Below, piece by piece: positions 1-7,603 of a DNA stretch of 13,244 nucleotides. A program made the position numbers and the translations under genes. Origin of the DNA: Acidobacteriota bacterium (lineage in GTDB: Bacteria > Acidobacteriota > UBA6911 > RPQK01). Under the pieces are notes generated by a model. The model made no database searches and was not told the origin of the DNA. It worked only from the letters and a program-made list of their open reading frames with translations. The DNA lies in contig RPQK01000116.1 of NCBI GenBank assembly GCA_003819755.1, positions 1-13,244 of the forward strand, in the 5' to 3' direction. Position 1 is the stretch's first letter, and each line of letters opens with the position of its first letter.

Positions 1-59
1 AACATCTGACAAAAGCCGGTTGAAAGAAATTGAACCAAATTCAAATATCACTACTAATT

Positions 60-118
60 ACAGCCGCGCAGAACCAAACTTGCACGCGCGGCGCGATCAA
101 GTGTTACGGTTGTAACAC
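60..118 (-). terminator. Weak hairpin(s) after the last gene of the cluster
   Basis: A perfect 7-bp inverted repeat, GTGTTAC (101-107) and GTAACAC (112-118) around a 4-base loop, lies 13 bases beyond the stop codon of the SRPBCC gene. Further along the minus transcript a second 6-bp GC-only inverted repeat pairs 64-69 (CCGCGC) with 86-91 (GCGCGG). Neither is followed by a clean run of U on the minus strand, so a classical intrinsic terminator is not proven. The position at the end of a co-directional gene run is the main support. The first hairpin could equally be a protein-binding palindrome. Positions 1-60 are AT-richer and show nothing I recognise. Confidence 0.3.
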
Positions 119-135
119 GAATTGACACGAATCAG
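116..135. repeat. Two copies of a 10-bp CACGAAT repeat
   Basis: CACGAATTGA (116-125) is followed directly by CACGAATCAG (126-135), two units with a 10-bp period that overlap the stop codon of the SRPBCC gene at 132-134. The unit resembles the CACGAACNAA unit that forms the large palindrome at 7481-7565, also with a 10-bp period. The two may be remnants of one repeat family. With only two imperfect copies this could be chance. Confidence 0.4.
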
Positions 136-611
136 GCCTTTCGCGCCGGGTCGGGCGGCTGCGCGAACAGCTGGCGGAAGGCTTCTTCGCGGAAAGCGAA
201 GATCTTCTCCAGGCGAGAACGGACCAACAGCGAGTTAACCAAGGGCTCAAACGGGCCGCCGCGACCAAGATAGCGGACCCGGTCCACCATCCGAGTGCCG
301 GCATTCTCAGCCTCAAAAAGATGCTCGTGGACCCAGAGCCTGTAAGGGCCGGCCAACTGCGTGTCCTCGAAACGACGAGGCGGTTCCCAGCCTGTGATCT
401 GCGTCCTCCACGTCACCGGCCAACCGTAAAGGCGAATGCGGTAGTCGATGCGCGCGCCGAGCCGCATTTCGATGGGTAGCGGCGTCAAAATCTGAAAACT
501 CAGCCACGAAGGGGTGACCAGCTGGAGGTTCTCCGCCCGGCTGAAGAAATCGAAGAGATAGCCGGGCGACGCCGGAACCCAGATCGTTTTCTCGAAGATC
601 CGCTCAGTCAT
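132..611 (-). CDS. SRPBCC-fold ligand-binding protein (polyketide cyclase/START-like)
   Basis: This 159-residue protein is a small soluble SRPBCC (START/Bet v1-like) domain with no signal peptide or membrane segment. The family folds into a beta-sheet wrapped round a helix and holds hydrophobic ligands, but individual members are rarely assigned a function. Visible features are the N-terminal strand ending in PASPGYLFDFFSRAENLQ, the TPSWLSFQIL segment, the IEMRLGARIDYRIRL strand, the GPYRLWVHEHLFE strand and a long C-terminal helix beginning around RLEKIFAFREEAFRQLF, the usual order for this subfamily. Its ATG lies 6 bp after the treY stop codon, so it is probably translated from the same mRNA. 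There is no convincing ribosome binding site, which points to coupling with treY. No catalytic residue can be assigned and a role in trehalose metabolism is not shown. The fold is fairly sure; the function is unknown. Confidence 0.85.
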   Translation of the reverse strand: MTERIFEKTIWVPASPGYLFDFFSRAENLQLVTPSWLSFQILTPLPIEMRLGARIDYRIRLYGWPVTWRTQITGWEPPRRFEDTQLAGPYRLWVHEHLFEAENAGTRMVDRVRYLGRGGPFEPLVNSLLVRSRLEKIFAFREEAFRQLFAQPPDPARKA

Positions 612-617
612 AGCCTG

Positions 618-3521
618 TTACACCACGGCCAGCACTGCCACCGGCAGGGTCTGGAAGACGGCGGCAGCGTCCAACACCTGGTTGGGTCCGGCCTGCCTGG
701 CGGTGACAGTTTCATCGGTCAGGACGTTTCGCCATCTGCCGGGCGCGCCGTCAGGCAACATGATAACCGTGTCTTGCCACACCTCCTGCCCGATCGGAAA
801 CTGACCGCGGTGGACCAGGTTCGTCACCAGTCTCGGAACAACGGCGAGAACCGACTTGCCCGCGTGTCTGCGCACCACTGCGCAAAGGAAGTCGCGGCGA
901 TGACCTGAGCACTCCGCACCCACGTACTCGCCTTTTTCGAACAACTCCCTGTTCTGCGTGCGGTGGTCGAGACATCGCGCCGTGACGAGCAGTTTAATCG
1001 CTCCGTCCTGCCAGTTAGCGAGGAACTCGGCCGCGAGTCGTCTTCCCGCCGACTCAGCCGCCTTGATTCTCTCAAGCTGCCTGATGCGAGCCTGGAAGTC
1101 CACCGGGCGCCTGTTATCGGGATCGACCATGCTGAGATTCCACATCTCATTGCCTTGAAAGAAGTCCGGCACCCCTGGCGAAACAATCTTGAGGATAACC
1201 TGCGAAAGCCCATTGATGGCCCCAAAGAAGGCGATTTCCTGTTGAAATTCGAGGAAGTCCGCGAGGAAGTGATTGGACCGTGACTTCGTCAGGATGCCTT
1301 TCACAAATTCCTTGACCGCGTTTTCGTTGGCTTCGTTCGGACGCCGCCAATTGCTGTAAGTCTGTGCCTCCCGCATGGCCTTTTCAACAAACCCGGTCAG
1401 CCGGTCCTTAAATTCCGGCACCTCCTTATCGGAGAGCGGCCACGAGGACAGGAGAGTCTGGTAGAGCATCAATTCCTGGTTCTCGTCAGGGAGAGTCTTG
1501 CCTTCAACCGCGCACTTGAACCGCTGATTCCAACGCGACCATTGTCCCACGCGGCGCGCCCAGCTCTCCGGTATGTCTGAAAGGACATTGAGCCTGGCCC
1601 GGGTGTCCTCGCCGCGCTTGGTATCGTGGGTGGAGGTGGCGTTCATGGTAAAGGGCCACTTCTCGAGCCTGTTTTCGTTGTACCTATGGAACTCCAAGAC
1701 TGAGACGGCGCCGGCGCCCGGGTCGCTCCCCACCTCGTTCAGCGAAAGCAGGCAGTTATAGTTGTAAAGCGCGGTATCCTCGACACCCTTCGCCGCAATC
1801 GGTCCTGTGAATTGCTGCCAGCGCATTACGAACGCGAGCCATCTCTTCTTCTCACGCTCGGTCAATCCCGGTGCAAAATCAAGAGTCAGGACCCGTTTCA
1901 CGAACCTCTGAGCGGCCGCGCTGAGCCCGGGATTTCGAGCCTTCACCTCGGCGAACGTCCGGTCCAGGACCTCACGATCCCTTTCGGACATTTTAAAAGA
2001 ACGAACATAGGTGCGGTAAACGGGCAGGCAGGCGATAACCTCCAGGAGCGTCCTTTCCAGTTCCCGGCGCGAAACGTCCCGACCGTATCGGTCCTGGTTG
2101 GCAATCCTGTTGAACTGGTCTTCCAGGGACCGGAACTCCGAATAGAACTTCCGGCCGATCACCAGTTTCTTCTTTTCGTACTCGACATCTCCAAACGACT
2201 GGGAAAGGCCGGTGAAGTCGGAGTAAAACGTCTCGAGCTTACTTAGCCCGTCAGGGTCAACAAACACGCCATTCAAGACGTTTAGATAGTCGTAGCCGGT
2301 GGTCCCGGATGTCGCCAATTCCTGGGGAAGAGGCTCCTCGCCTATGAGGATTTTCTCGATTACGACATACAGGTCGGAGTCGGCCGCCGAACGGTCACCC
2401 GGTGGCGCCTGCTTGCCGGCCTGCTGCAGACGACGCAAATACTCATGGGGATCGCGCAACCCATCGATGTGATCGATTCGCAGGCCGGTGACCTTCCCTT
2501 CCCGCAGTAGTTCGAACACCAGCCGGTGAGTCGAATCGACGACGTCAGCCTGCTCGGTTCGCACGCTGATCAGGTCGCTGATGTTGAAGAACCGGCGATA
2601 GTTGATGTTCTCCAGCGCAGTTCGCCAAAAAGTCAGCCGGTACCACTGGGAGTTCAGGAGCCTGTCGAGAAGATCGAAACTCTCCGGGTCGCCCCGGCGG
2701 CCGTTGAAAGCCGCAAAGTTCCTGTCTATGAAGGCACGCGCGTCCGGATTATTGGAGTAGACCTCCCATAGCAGCTTCCGAGCGACCTCACGGCTCTGCC
2801 GGCTTTTCTCCGGGTCCTCGAGGGGCGCCCCTCCATCGGGCCTGTCGTCAGGGGGACCAGGAGCGACGGCGGCGGTTTCCGGCATGTCGGGCTGGATCTT
2901 CCACCACTCGCTGACCGCGTCAATGACGTCTGAGATCGCCGCCTTCGCTTCCTTGGCCTCCAACGTCTCCAACCCGTGGGCCAGGATCTGCCGCGTAGTT
3001 GCAAGTTCCAACGGCAGCCGCAGGCCGTAGTACCCGACGAAAAACCCCTTCTCGTCCAAGAGCAGACTCAATTTCTGACGTTCCAACGCTTCGGCATAAA
3101 CGGTACGAAGAATCGGCAAAACGACTTTGTTCTCGGCGATACCGGAGGGCGGATTCCAGTCGATATCGAAGTAATCGCAATAGGGAGATCGGCGCCCGTT
3201 TTCCAGAATGTCGCACCACCACGGGTTGTCCAGACTGACCGCCATGTGGTTCGGAACGATGTCGAGCAGCAGACCCATGCCCCGCGACCGCAAAGCACCG
3301 ACGAGGGCGTCAAAGCACTCACGACCGCCAACCTCCGAGTTAATTGTGGTTGGATCGACCACGTCATACCCGTGAGTGCTTCCTGGCCGGGCCTGAAAAA
3401 TCGGCGAACTGTAGAGATCCGTGATGCCGAGCTGCTGGAGGTAGTCGAGAAGTGCGCGGGCGTCGTCGAACCGGAAGTCCTTGTGGAACTGGAAACGATA
3501 TGTCGAAGTCGGGACTCTCAT
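618..3521 (-). CDS. treY: Maltooligosyl trehalose synthase (GH13)
   Basis: TreY rearranges the reducing-end alpha-1,4 bond of maltooligosaccharides to alpha-1,1, giving maltooligosyl trehalose for TreZ. It acts in the cytoplasm. The 967-residue product opens with the typical RVPTSTYRFQF and carries the GH13 motifs: DIVPNH (about 87-92), GLRIDHIDG with the nucleophile Asp350, VIEKIL with acid/base Glu389, and STHDTK with His632/Asp633. GPIAAKGVEDTALY (573-586) and the later VPDFFQGNEMW are TreY signatures. I chose the ATG at 3521 because AAGGTGG sits 5 bases upstream and the family usually begins at this point. An in-frame ATG at 3539 would add six residues and overlap treZ by 8 bp. The treZ stop ends 10 bp before the chosen start, and the ribosome site straddles that stop, so translation is likely coupled. 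Residues about 210-245 form a Pro/Asp/Gly-rich insert that looks like a flexible loop. Confidence 0.96.
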   Translation of the reverse strand: MRVPTSTYRFQFHKDFRFDDARALLDYLQQLGITDLYSSPIFQARPGSTHGYDVVDPTTINSEVGGRECFDALVGALRSRGMGLLLDIVPNHMAVSLDNPWWCDILENGRRSPYCDYFDIDWNPPSGIAENKVVLPILRTVYAEALERQKLSLLLDEKGFFVGYYGLRLPLELATTRQILAHGLETLEAKEAKAAISDVIDAVSEWWKIQPDMPETAAVAPGPPDDRPDGGAPLEDPEKSRQSREVARKLLWEVYSNNPDARAFIDRNFAAFNGRRGDPESFDLLDRLLNSQWYRLTFWRTALENINYRRFFNISDLISVRTEQADVVDSTHRLVFELLREGKVTGLRIDHIDGLRDPHEYLRRLQQAGKQAPPGDRSAADSDLYVVIEKILIGEEPLPQELATSGTTGYDYLNVLNGVFVDPDGLSKLETFYSDFTGLSQSFGDVEYEKKKLVIGRKFYSEFRSLEDQFNRIANQDRYGRDVSRRELERTLLEVIACLPVYRTYVRSFKMSERDREVLDRTFAEVKARNPGLSAAAQRFVKRVLTLDFAPGLTEREKKRWLAFVMRWQQFTGPIAAKGVEDTALYNYNCLLSLNEVGSDPGAGAVSVLEFHRYNENRLEKWPFTMNATSTHDTKRGEDTRARLNVLSDIPESWARRVGQWSRWNQRFKCAVEGKTLPDENQELMLYQTLLSSWPLSDKEVPEFKDRLTGFVEKAMREAQTYSNWRRPNEANENAVKEFVKGILTKSRSNHFLADFLEFQQEIAFFGAINGLSQVILKIVSPGVPDFFQGNEMWNLSMVDPDNRRPVDFQARIRQLERIKAAESAGRRLAAEFLANWQDGAIKLLVTARCLDHRTQNRELFEKGEYVGAECSGHRRDFLCAVVRRHAGKSVLAVVPRLVTNLVHRGQFPIGQEVWQDTVIMLPDGAPGRWRNVLTDETVTARQAGPNQVLDAAAVFQTLPVAVLAVV

Positions 3522-3534
3522 CCATGCCACCTTA
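3522..3534 (-). promoter_or_regulatory. treY ribosome binding site overlapping the treZ stop
   Basis: Read on the minus strand, the treZ stop codon TAA (3534-3532) is immediately followed by GG, making AAGGTGG, then five bases and the ATG at 3521. This Shine-Dalgarno sequence decides the treY start. It also implies that ribosomes finishing treZ can reinitiate on treY. Confidence 0.6.
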
Positions 3535-5406
3535 TTCATTCCAACGCCACGAGACGGAGAAGACCGAAGGGAGCGTACGGGAGAAGAGCAATACGCTCGT
3601 CGGGGCAACGTGAATCTGAACTTCCCCAAGAACGTCAATGACGTCGGGAACCACTGTTCCCGGTCCATCCCAGCGGGTATCCGAGGAATCCAGTTCCTTT
3701 TTCCAGGACCCAGTCAGGGAAAGCTGCAGCGAGCGCGGAATGGCGCCAAAATGGAAAATCGTCGCTGTCTCCTGGCTGTCCTCGGTTCGCCGGAGGATGA
3801 ACGCTTCCCTCGCTGCGAAGACCTCGAGATCCTGGTTTTTCCTGCTTAGCCTGGAAAGACTCCGGCAGCTCTTCCGCAGCCTCATCAGTTCCTTGTAGAA
3901 CTCGCGCAGGACGCGGTGATGGCCGTCGTTCTTCAACGCGTGGTTCAACCTGGCGCTCGCGAAAGTCTCCTCGGCCTGAGGATCCGGCAGTTGATCCTGC
4001 CACTCGAAGTCAGCAAACTCTTCCCGCCGTCCCTTGCGTACCGCTTCAACCAACTGCGGGTCCTCATGGCTCACAAAGAAGGTAAAAGGAGCCGGATCGG
4101 CGTATTCTTCACCCATAAACAGCAACGGCACGTAAGGCGAAAACAGTACCGCTGCCGCAGCGAGTTTGAGCGCCTCGAAGGACACCAGGTCACTGAGTCG
4201 CTCGCCCAGTGCCCGGTTCCCCACCTGGTCATGATTCTGGGAGAAGACCACAAAGCAACGGGCGGGGATCTCGGCCGAGGTAGCGCCGTGGCGGCGCCGG
4301 CGGTAGGGCGAGTACTGACCCGAGTACACAAAGCCTCGCCTGAAGGACTGGACAAGGTCCGGCAGCCCTTTGTAGTCAATATAGTACCCGCCCTGCTCCG
4401 CGGTCAGAGCCGTATGGAGCGCGTGATGGAAGCTGTCGTTCCAAACGGCGTCGATTCCGAAGCCGCCCTGATAACGAGGCTGGATAGTCTTCGGGTCACT
4501 GCGGTCACACTCGGCGATCAGGTAAATCCTCCGGTTCAGTTCTTCGGCCCGGCGGTGCACTACCTTGGACAGGTCTCGAAGGAAAGGCTGCACCGAGAAG
4601 TCGAGAATCGCGTGGATTGCGTCCAGACGGAGCGCATCGATATGGAACTCGGTCACCCACCGCAACGCGTTTTCGGTCCAGTAGCGACGCACCTCGTCGG
4701 ACAAAGGGCCGTCGAAGTTAACCCCCTGTCCCCAAGGCGTCGTATAGCGGGGGGTGAAATATGGACCGAATTCCGCGGAGTAGTTCCCTTCAGGTCCCAG
4801 ATGGTTGTAGACAACATCCAAAACGACCGCGAGGCCCCGGCTATGACATTCGTCGACCAGGCGTTTCAGGCCGTGCGCTCCGCCATATGACCGCTGAACC
4901 GCATACGGGTAGACGCCGTCGTAGCCCCAATTGCGGGTCCCGGCAAACTGGGCAACGGGCATGATCTCCAGGGCGGTGATTCCAAGATCCTTCAAGCCGT
5001 CGAGGTGCTCGATCAGAGCCTCGAAGGTGCCGGCCTCGGTGTAGGTGCCGACATGGACCTCGTACAGAATGTAATGTTCCAGCAGAATTCCGTCCCACAG
5101 CTGGTCGTGCCACTCGAACCCCTCGTGGATGACCTCGGACGGACCGTGCACGCCTTCCGGCTGCGATCTCGAGGCCGGGTCGGGGCGGCGCTTATCACCG
5201 CTTGGACGGTAGAAATAGCGGGTTCCGGGACCCAGTCCGGGTGCCACGGCGAAGTGGTAGCCGGCTTCATGCGGCTCCATTTGGATCTCCCGTTGTTCGG
5301 GAGACAGGATGTCGAGGTAGACCCGCTCGTGGTCGGGCGCCCAGACTAAAAAACGGCAGCCTTCGCCGGCTGCCCAGGTTCCCCCCAGAGGGATGTCGAG
5401 ATGCAT
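3532..5406 (-). CDS. treZ: Maltooligosyl trehalose trehalohydrolase (GH13)
   Basis: TreZ hydrolyses the alpha-1,4 bond next to the trehalose end of maltooligosyl trehalose, releasing free trehalose. It completes the two-step pathway begun by TreY, encoded just downstream. The product is 624 residues, in the usual range. An N-terminal CBM48/E-set beta domain (about 5-90, with FLVWAPDHERVYLDI) precedes the barrel. Catalytic motifs are intact: DVVYNH (197-202), FHIDALRLDAIH with nucleophile Asp262, LIAECD with acid/base Glu299, and SQNHDQVGNR with Asp393. The MPVAQFAGTRNWGYDGVYPY stretch is characteristic of the trehalohydrolase and branching enzyme group, and NHDQVGNR favours TreZ over GlgB. 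The ATG at 5406 has a good Shine-Dalgarno (GAGAGGAA) eight bases upstream. The spacer before it holds a palindromic repeat next to glgB. Confidence 0.96.
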   Translation of the reverse strand: MHLDIPLGGTWAAGEGCRFLVWAPDHERVYLDILSPEQREIQMEPHEAGYHFAVAPGLGPGTRYFYRPSGDKRRPDPASRSQPEGVHGPSEVIHEGFEWHDQLWDGILLEHYILYEVHVGTYTEAGTFEALIEHLDGLKDLGITALEIMPVAQFAGTRNWGYDGVYPYAVQRSYGGAHGLKRLVDECHSRGLAVVLDVVYNHLGPEGNYSAEFGPYFTPRYTTPWGQGVNFDGPLSDEVRRYWTENALRWVTEFHIDALRLDAIHAILDFSVQPFLRDLSKVVHRRAEELNRRIYLIAECDRSDPKTIQPRYQGGFGIDAVWNDSFHHALHTALTAEQGGYYIDYKGLPDLVQSFRRGFVYSGQYSPYRRRRHGATSAEIPARCFVVFSQNHDQVGNRALGERLSDLVSFEALKLAAAAVLFSPYVPLLFMGEEYADPAPFTFFVSHEDPQLVEAVRKGRREEFADFEWQDQLPDPQAEETFASARLNHALKNDGHHRVLREFYKELMRLRKSCRSLSRLSRKNQDLEVFAAREAFILRRTEDSQETATIFHFGAIPRSLQLSLTGSWKKELDSSDTRWDGPGTVVPDVIDVLGEVQIHVAPTSVLLFSRTLPSVFSVSWRWNE

Positions 5407-5457
5407 TCAAAACGTTCCTCTCTTTATAAGAGTGCAACAGTCGGAGGCGCAGAGTCA

Positions 5458-5524
5458 GGGACACAAGGGACACGAGCGACACAGGGACAGAAGGGACAAT
5501 CGGACGCGCGCTCCCTTGTGTCCC
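5458..5524 (-). repeat. Palindromised 9-bp GGGACANNN repeat between glgB and treZ
   Basis: On the plus strand five units follow one another: GGGACACAA (5458), GGGACACGA (5467), GCGACACA (5476, one base short), GGGACAGAA (5484) and GGGACAATC (5493). Facing them, TCCCTTGTGTCCC (5512-5524) is a perfect inverted copy of the first 13 bases (5458-5470), with a 41-base loop. The inverted copy touches the glgB stop codon (5525-5527). In the mRNA it would form a hairpin directly after glgB. There is no U-tract, so it is not a standard intrinsic terminator. The rest of the spacer (5407-5457) holds the treZ ribosome binding site and nothing else I recognise. Confidence 0.8.
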
Positions 5525-7441
5525 CTACCCGTCGCTCTTCAACATAATCGTCGCCAGCGGCGGTAGCGTGATGTTCAGCGTGTGCGAATGCCCGTGTGAG
5601 TATATCGGAGCCGCCTCCACGCCCCCCAGATTCCCGTGCCCGCTGCCTCCAAAATGCGCGGCATCGCTATTCAGGATTTCGCGCCAGAACCCACCGCGCG
5701 GGACTCCCAGGTGGTAATTGAGGCGCGGGAGCGGGGTGAAGTTACAGACTACCAGAATCAGGTCCTGATTAGACCGGGCCCGGCGGATGAAGCTCAGAGT
5801 GCTCGATTCGGTGTCACAGCAATCCACCCATTCGAAGCCGGAGGCATCAAAATCGATTTCGTGGAGGGCCGGTTCCCCGCGGTAAACCCGATTCAACTCG
5901 CGAACATAATCCTGCAGTTGCTGGTGCAGCGGAAACTCGAGAAGGTGCCAGTCGAGGCCTTCATCGTGGACCCATTCCTTCCATTGGCCGAATTCGCCGC
6001 CCATGAAGAGCATTTTTTTGGCCGCATGGCCGTACATATAGCCAAACAAGGTCCGCAGATTTGCGAACTTCCGCCAATCATCGCCCGGCATCTTGCGCAA
6101 CAGCGAGCCCTTGCCGTAGACGACTTCGTCGTGCGAAAGGGGAAGGATGAAGTTTTCATGGAACGCATACTGGAGCCGAAAGGTCAGCTTGTTATGATGG
6201 TATTTTCGGTGAATCGGGTCCTGCGACATGTACTCCAGGGTGTCGTGCATCCAGCCCATGTCCCACTTGAAGCCAAAGCCCAGTCCGCCGACATACGGCG
6301 GCCTTGACACCAGCGGCCAGGACGTCGATTCCTCAGCGATGGTCTGCACCGCCGGATACCGCTTGTACACTTCCTCGTTAAGACGTCTCAGGAACGACAC
6401 GGCCTCGAGGTTCTCTCGGCCTCCGTGCTCATTCGCGATCCACTCACCTGCCTTCCGGCCGTAGTCCAGATACAGCATCGAGGCCACCGCATCGAACCGC
6501 AGAGCGTCGGCGTGAAAAATATCCACCCAATAAAGGCCGCAGCTGAACAGAAAACTGCGGACCTCGGGCCGGGAGTAGTTGAAGATGTAGCTGTTCCATT
6601 CGGGATGGATCCCCTGTCGCGGGTCCGAGTGCTCGTAAAGATGCGTCCCGTCGAAAAAGGCCAGGCCATGCTCGTCACTCGGAAAATGCGACGGGACCCA
6701 GTCGAGAATCACGCCGATATCGTGCTGGTGCAAAGTGTCTACCAGGTACATGAAGTCCTGCGGAGTGCCGAAGCGGCTCGTCGGGGCAAAGTACCCCGTC
6801 GTCTGGTAGCCCCACGAGCCGTAGAACGGGTGCTCCATGACCGGGAGTAACTCGACGTGGGTGAAACCCAGGCGTTTGGCGTACTCCGCCAGCTTGGGTG
6901 CTATTTCCCGGTAGGTCAGGAAGCGGTCATTCTCCTGCGGGACTCTCATCCAAGAACCGAGATGGACCTCGTAGATGGCAATGGGGGCATCAAAAGCTTG
7001 AGAGCGTGAGCGCTTTTTGAGCCAGTCTCCATCTTTCCACTGGTACTCGAGATCCCAGACGATGGAACCTTTCCTGGGTGGCGTTTCGGCCTGAAAGGCG
7101 AAGGGGTCCGCCTTGTCCACCCGATAACCGCCCTGCTGAGAGACGATGTGGTACTTGTAGATCGTCCCTTTGCCGACTCCGGGGACAAAGGCCTCCCAGA
7201 TGCCTGACTGGCCTCTCGGCCGCAGCGGATGAGATTCTTTTGACCAGTCGTTGAAGTCGCCGATCACGGATGCCTGTTGGGCATTCGGGGCCCAGACAGC
7301 AAAGAACGTGCCCGCCTGGTTGTCGACTGTGGCCGGGTGTGATCCGAGCTTCTCGTAAAGGCGAAAATGGCTTCCTTCGTTAAAGAAATAGAGGTCGTCG
7401 TCGGTTAATAGAGTGCGCTCTTGTAGGATATTTGAAGACAT
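5525..7441 (-). CDS. glgB: 1,4-alpha-glucan branching enzyme (GH13)
   Basis: GlgB cuts alpha-1,4-glucan chains and re-attaches the piece through an alpha-1,6 bond, branching the polymer that GlgE extends. The 638-residue protein starts with the typical LLTDDDLYFFNEGSHFRLYE. It then has a CBM48 domain (about 40-120, FAVWAPNAQQASVIGDFNDW), the GH13 barrel and a C-terminal beta domain. Catalytic motifs are DWVPSHF (247-253), DALRFDAV with nucleophile Asp317, TIAEESTSWP with acid/base Glu370, and LPLSHDEVVYGK with Asp438. It is the shorter branching enzyme type, without the extra N-terminal beta domain of the E. coli enzyme. The start is fixed by homology of the N-terminus, but the bases upstream (CCCCTTCTACTAATTT) contain no Shine-Dalgarno. 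It lies between treS-mak and treZ and so serves both halves of the cluster. Confidence 0.97.
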   Translation of the reverse strand: MSSNILQERTLLTDDDLYFFNEGSHFRLYEKLGSHPATVDNQAGTFFAVWAPNAQQASVIGDFNDWSKESHPLRPRGQSGIWEAFVPGVGKGTIYKYHIVSQQGGYRVDKADPFAFQAETPPRKGSIVWDLEYQWKDGDWLKKRSRSQAFDAPIAIYEVHLGSWMRVPQENDRFLTYREIAPKLAEYAKRLGFTHVELLPVMEHPFYGSWGYQTTGYFAPTSRFGTPQDFMYLVDTLHQHDIGVILDWVPSHFPSDEHGLAFFDGTHLYEHSDPRQGIHPEWNSYIFNYSRPEVRSFLFSCGLYWVDIFHADALRFDAVASMLYLDYGRKAGEWIANEHGGRENLEAVSFLRRLNEEVYKRYPAVQTIAEESTSWPLVSRPPYVGGLGFGFKWDMGWMHDTLEYMSQDPIHRKYHHNKLTFRLQYAFHENFILPLSHDEVVYGKGSLLRKMPGDDWRKFANLRTLFGYMYGHAAKKMLFMGGEFGQWKEWVHDEGLDWHLLEFPLHQQLQDYVRELNRVYRGEPALHEIDFDASGFEWVDCCDTESSTLSFIRRARSNQDLILVVCNFTPLPRLNYHLGVPRGGFWREILNSDAAHFGGSGHGNLGGVEAAPIYSHGHSHTLNITLPPLATIMLKSDG

Positions 7442-7480
7442 AAATTAGTAGAAGGGGCGTCAAGGGGGAACCGCGGACGG

Positions 7481-7565
7481 ATTCTCTATCCACGAACCAA
7501 CACGAACGAACACGAACAAAAGCCTCGGTGTTCGTGTTCGTTCGTGTTGGTCGTGGATAGAGAAT
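7481..7565 (-). repeat. Large near-perfect palindrome built from 10-bp CACGAACNAA units
   Basis: The left arm (7481-7518, 38 bases) contains three exact 10-bp-period units, CACGAACCAA (7491), CACGAACGAA (7501) and CACGAACAAA (7511), preceded by ATTCTCTATC. The right arm (7529-7565, 37 bases) is its reverse complement with a single base missing (GGTCGTGG against the expected GGTTCGTGG). The loop is AAAGCCTCGG (7519-7528). In the minus-strand mRNA it would fold 38 bases after the treS-mak stop and 39 bases before the glgB ATG. It has no U-tract and encodes nothing. It looks like a REP/MITE-like intergenic palindrome, or a processing or stability hairpin. The remainder of the 162-bp spacer (7442-7480, 7566-7603) shows nothing else. 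Confidence 0.9.
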
Positions 7566-7603
7566 TGATCTGCGATTCCCCCTTCAGAGTCCCAAAGCTC
7601 TTC

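Noticed and set aside
3522..3668. An N-terminal extension of TreY of up to 49 residues (start at 3668)
   Set aside because: The extension would overlap the treZ coding end by more than 130 bases, does not look like TreY, and a clear Shine-Dalgarno supports ATG 3521.
3916..4890. Long open frame on the plus strand (324 codons) opposite treZ
   Set aside because: It is antisense to a gene with all catalytic motifs, its translation has no recognisable domain, and long antisense frames are common in GC-rich genes.
7491..7551. CRISPR-like array
   Set aside because: The 10-bp units are directly tandem without spacers and are mirrored in an inverted arm; no cas genes are present.
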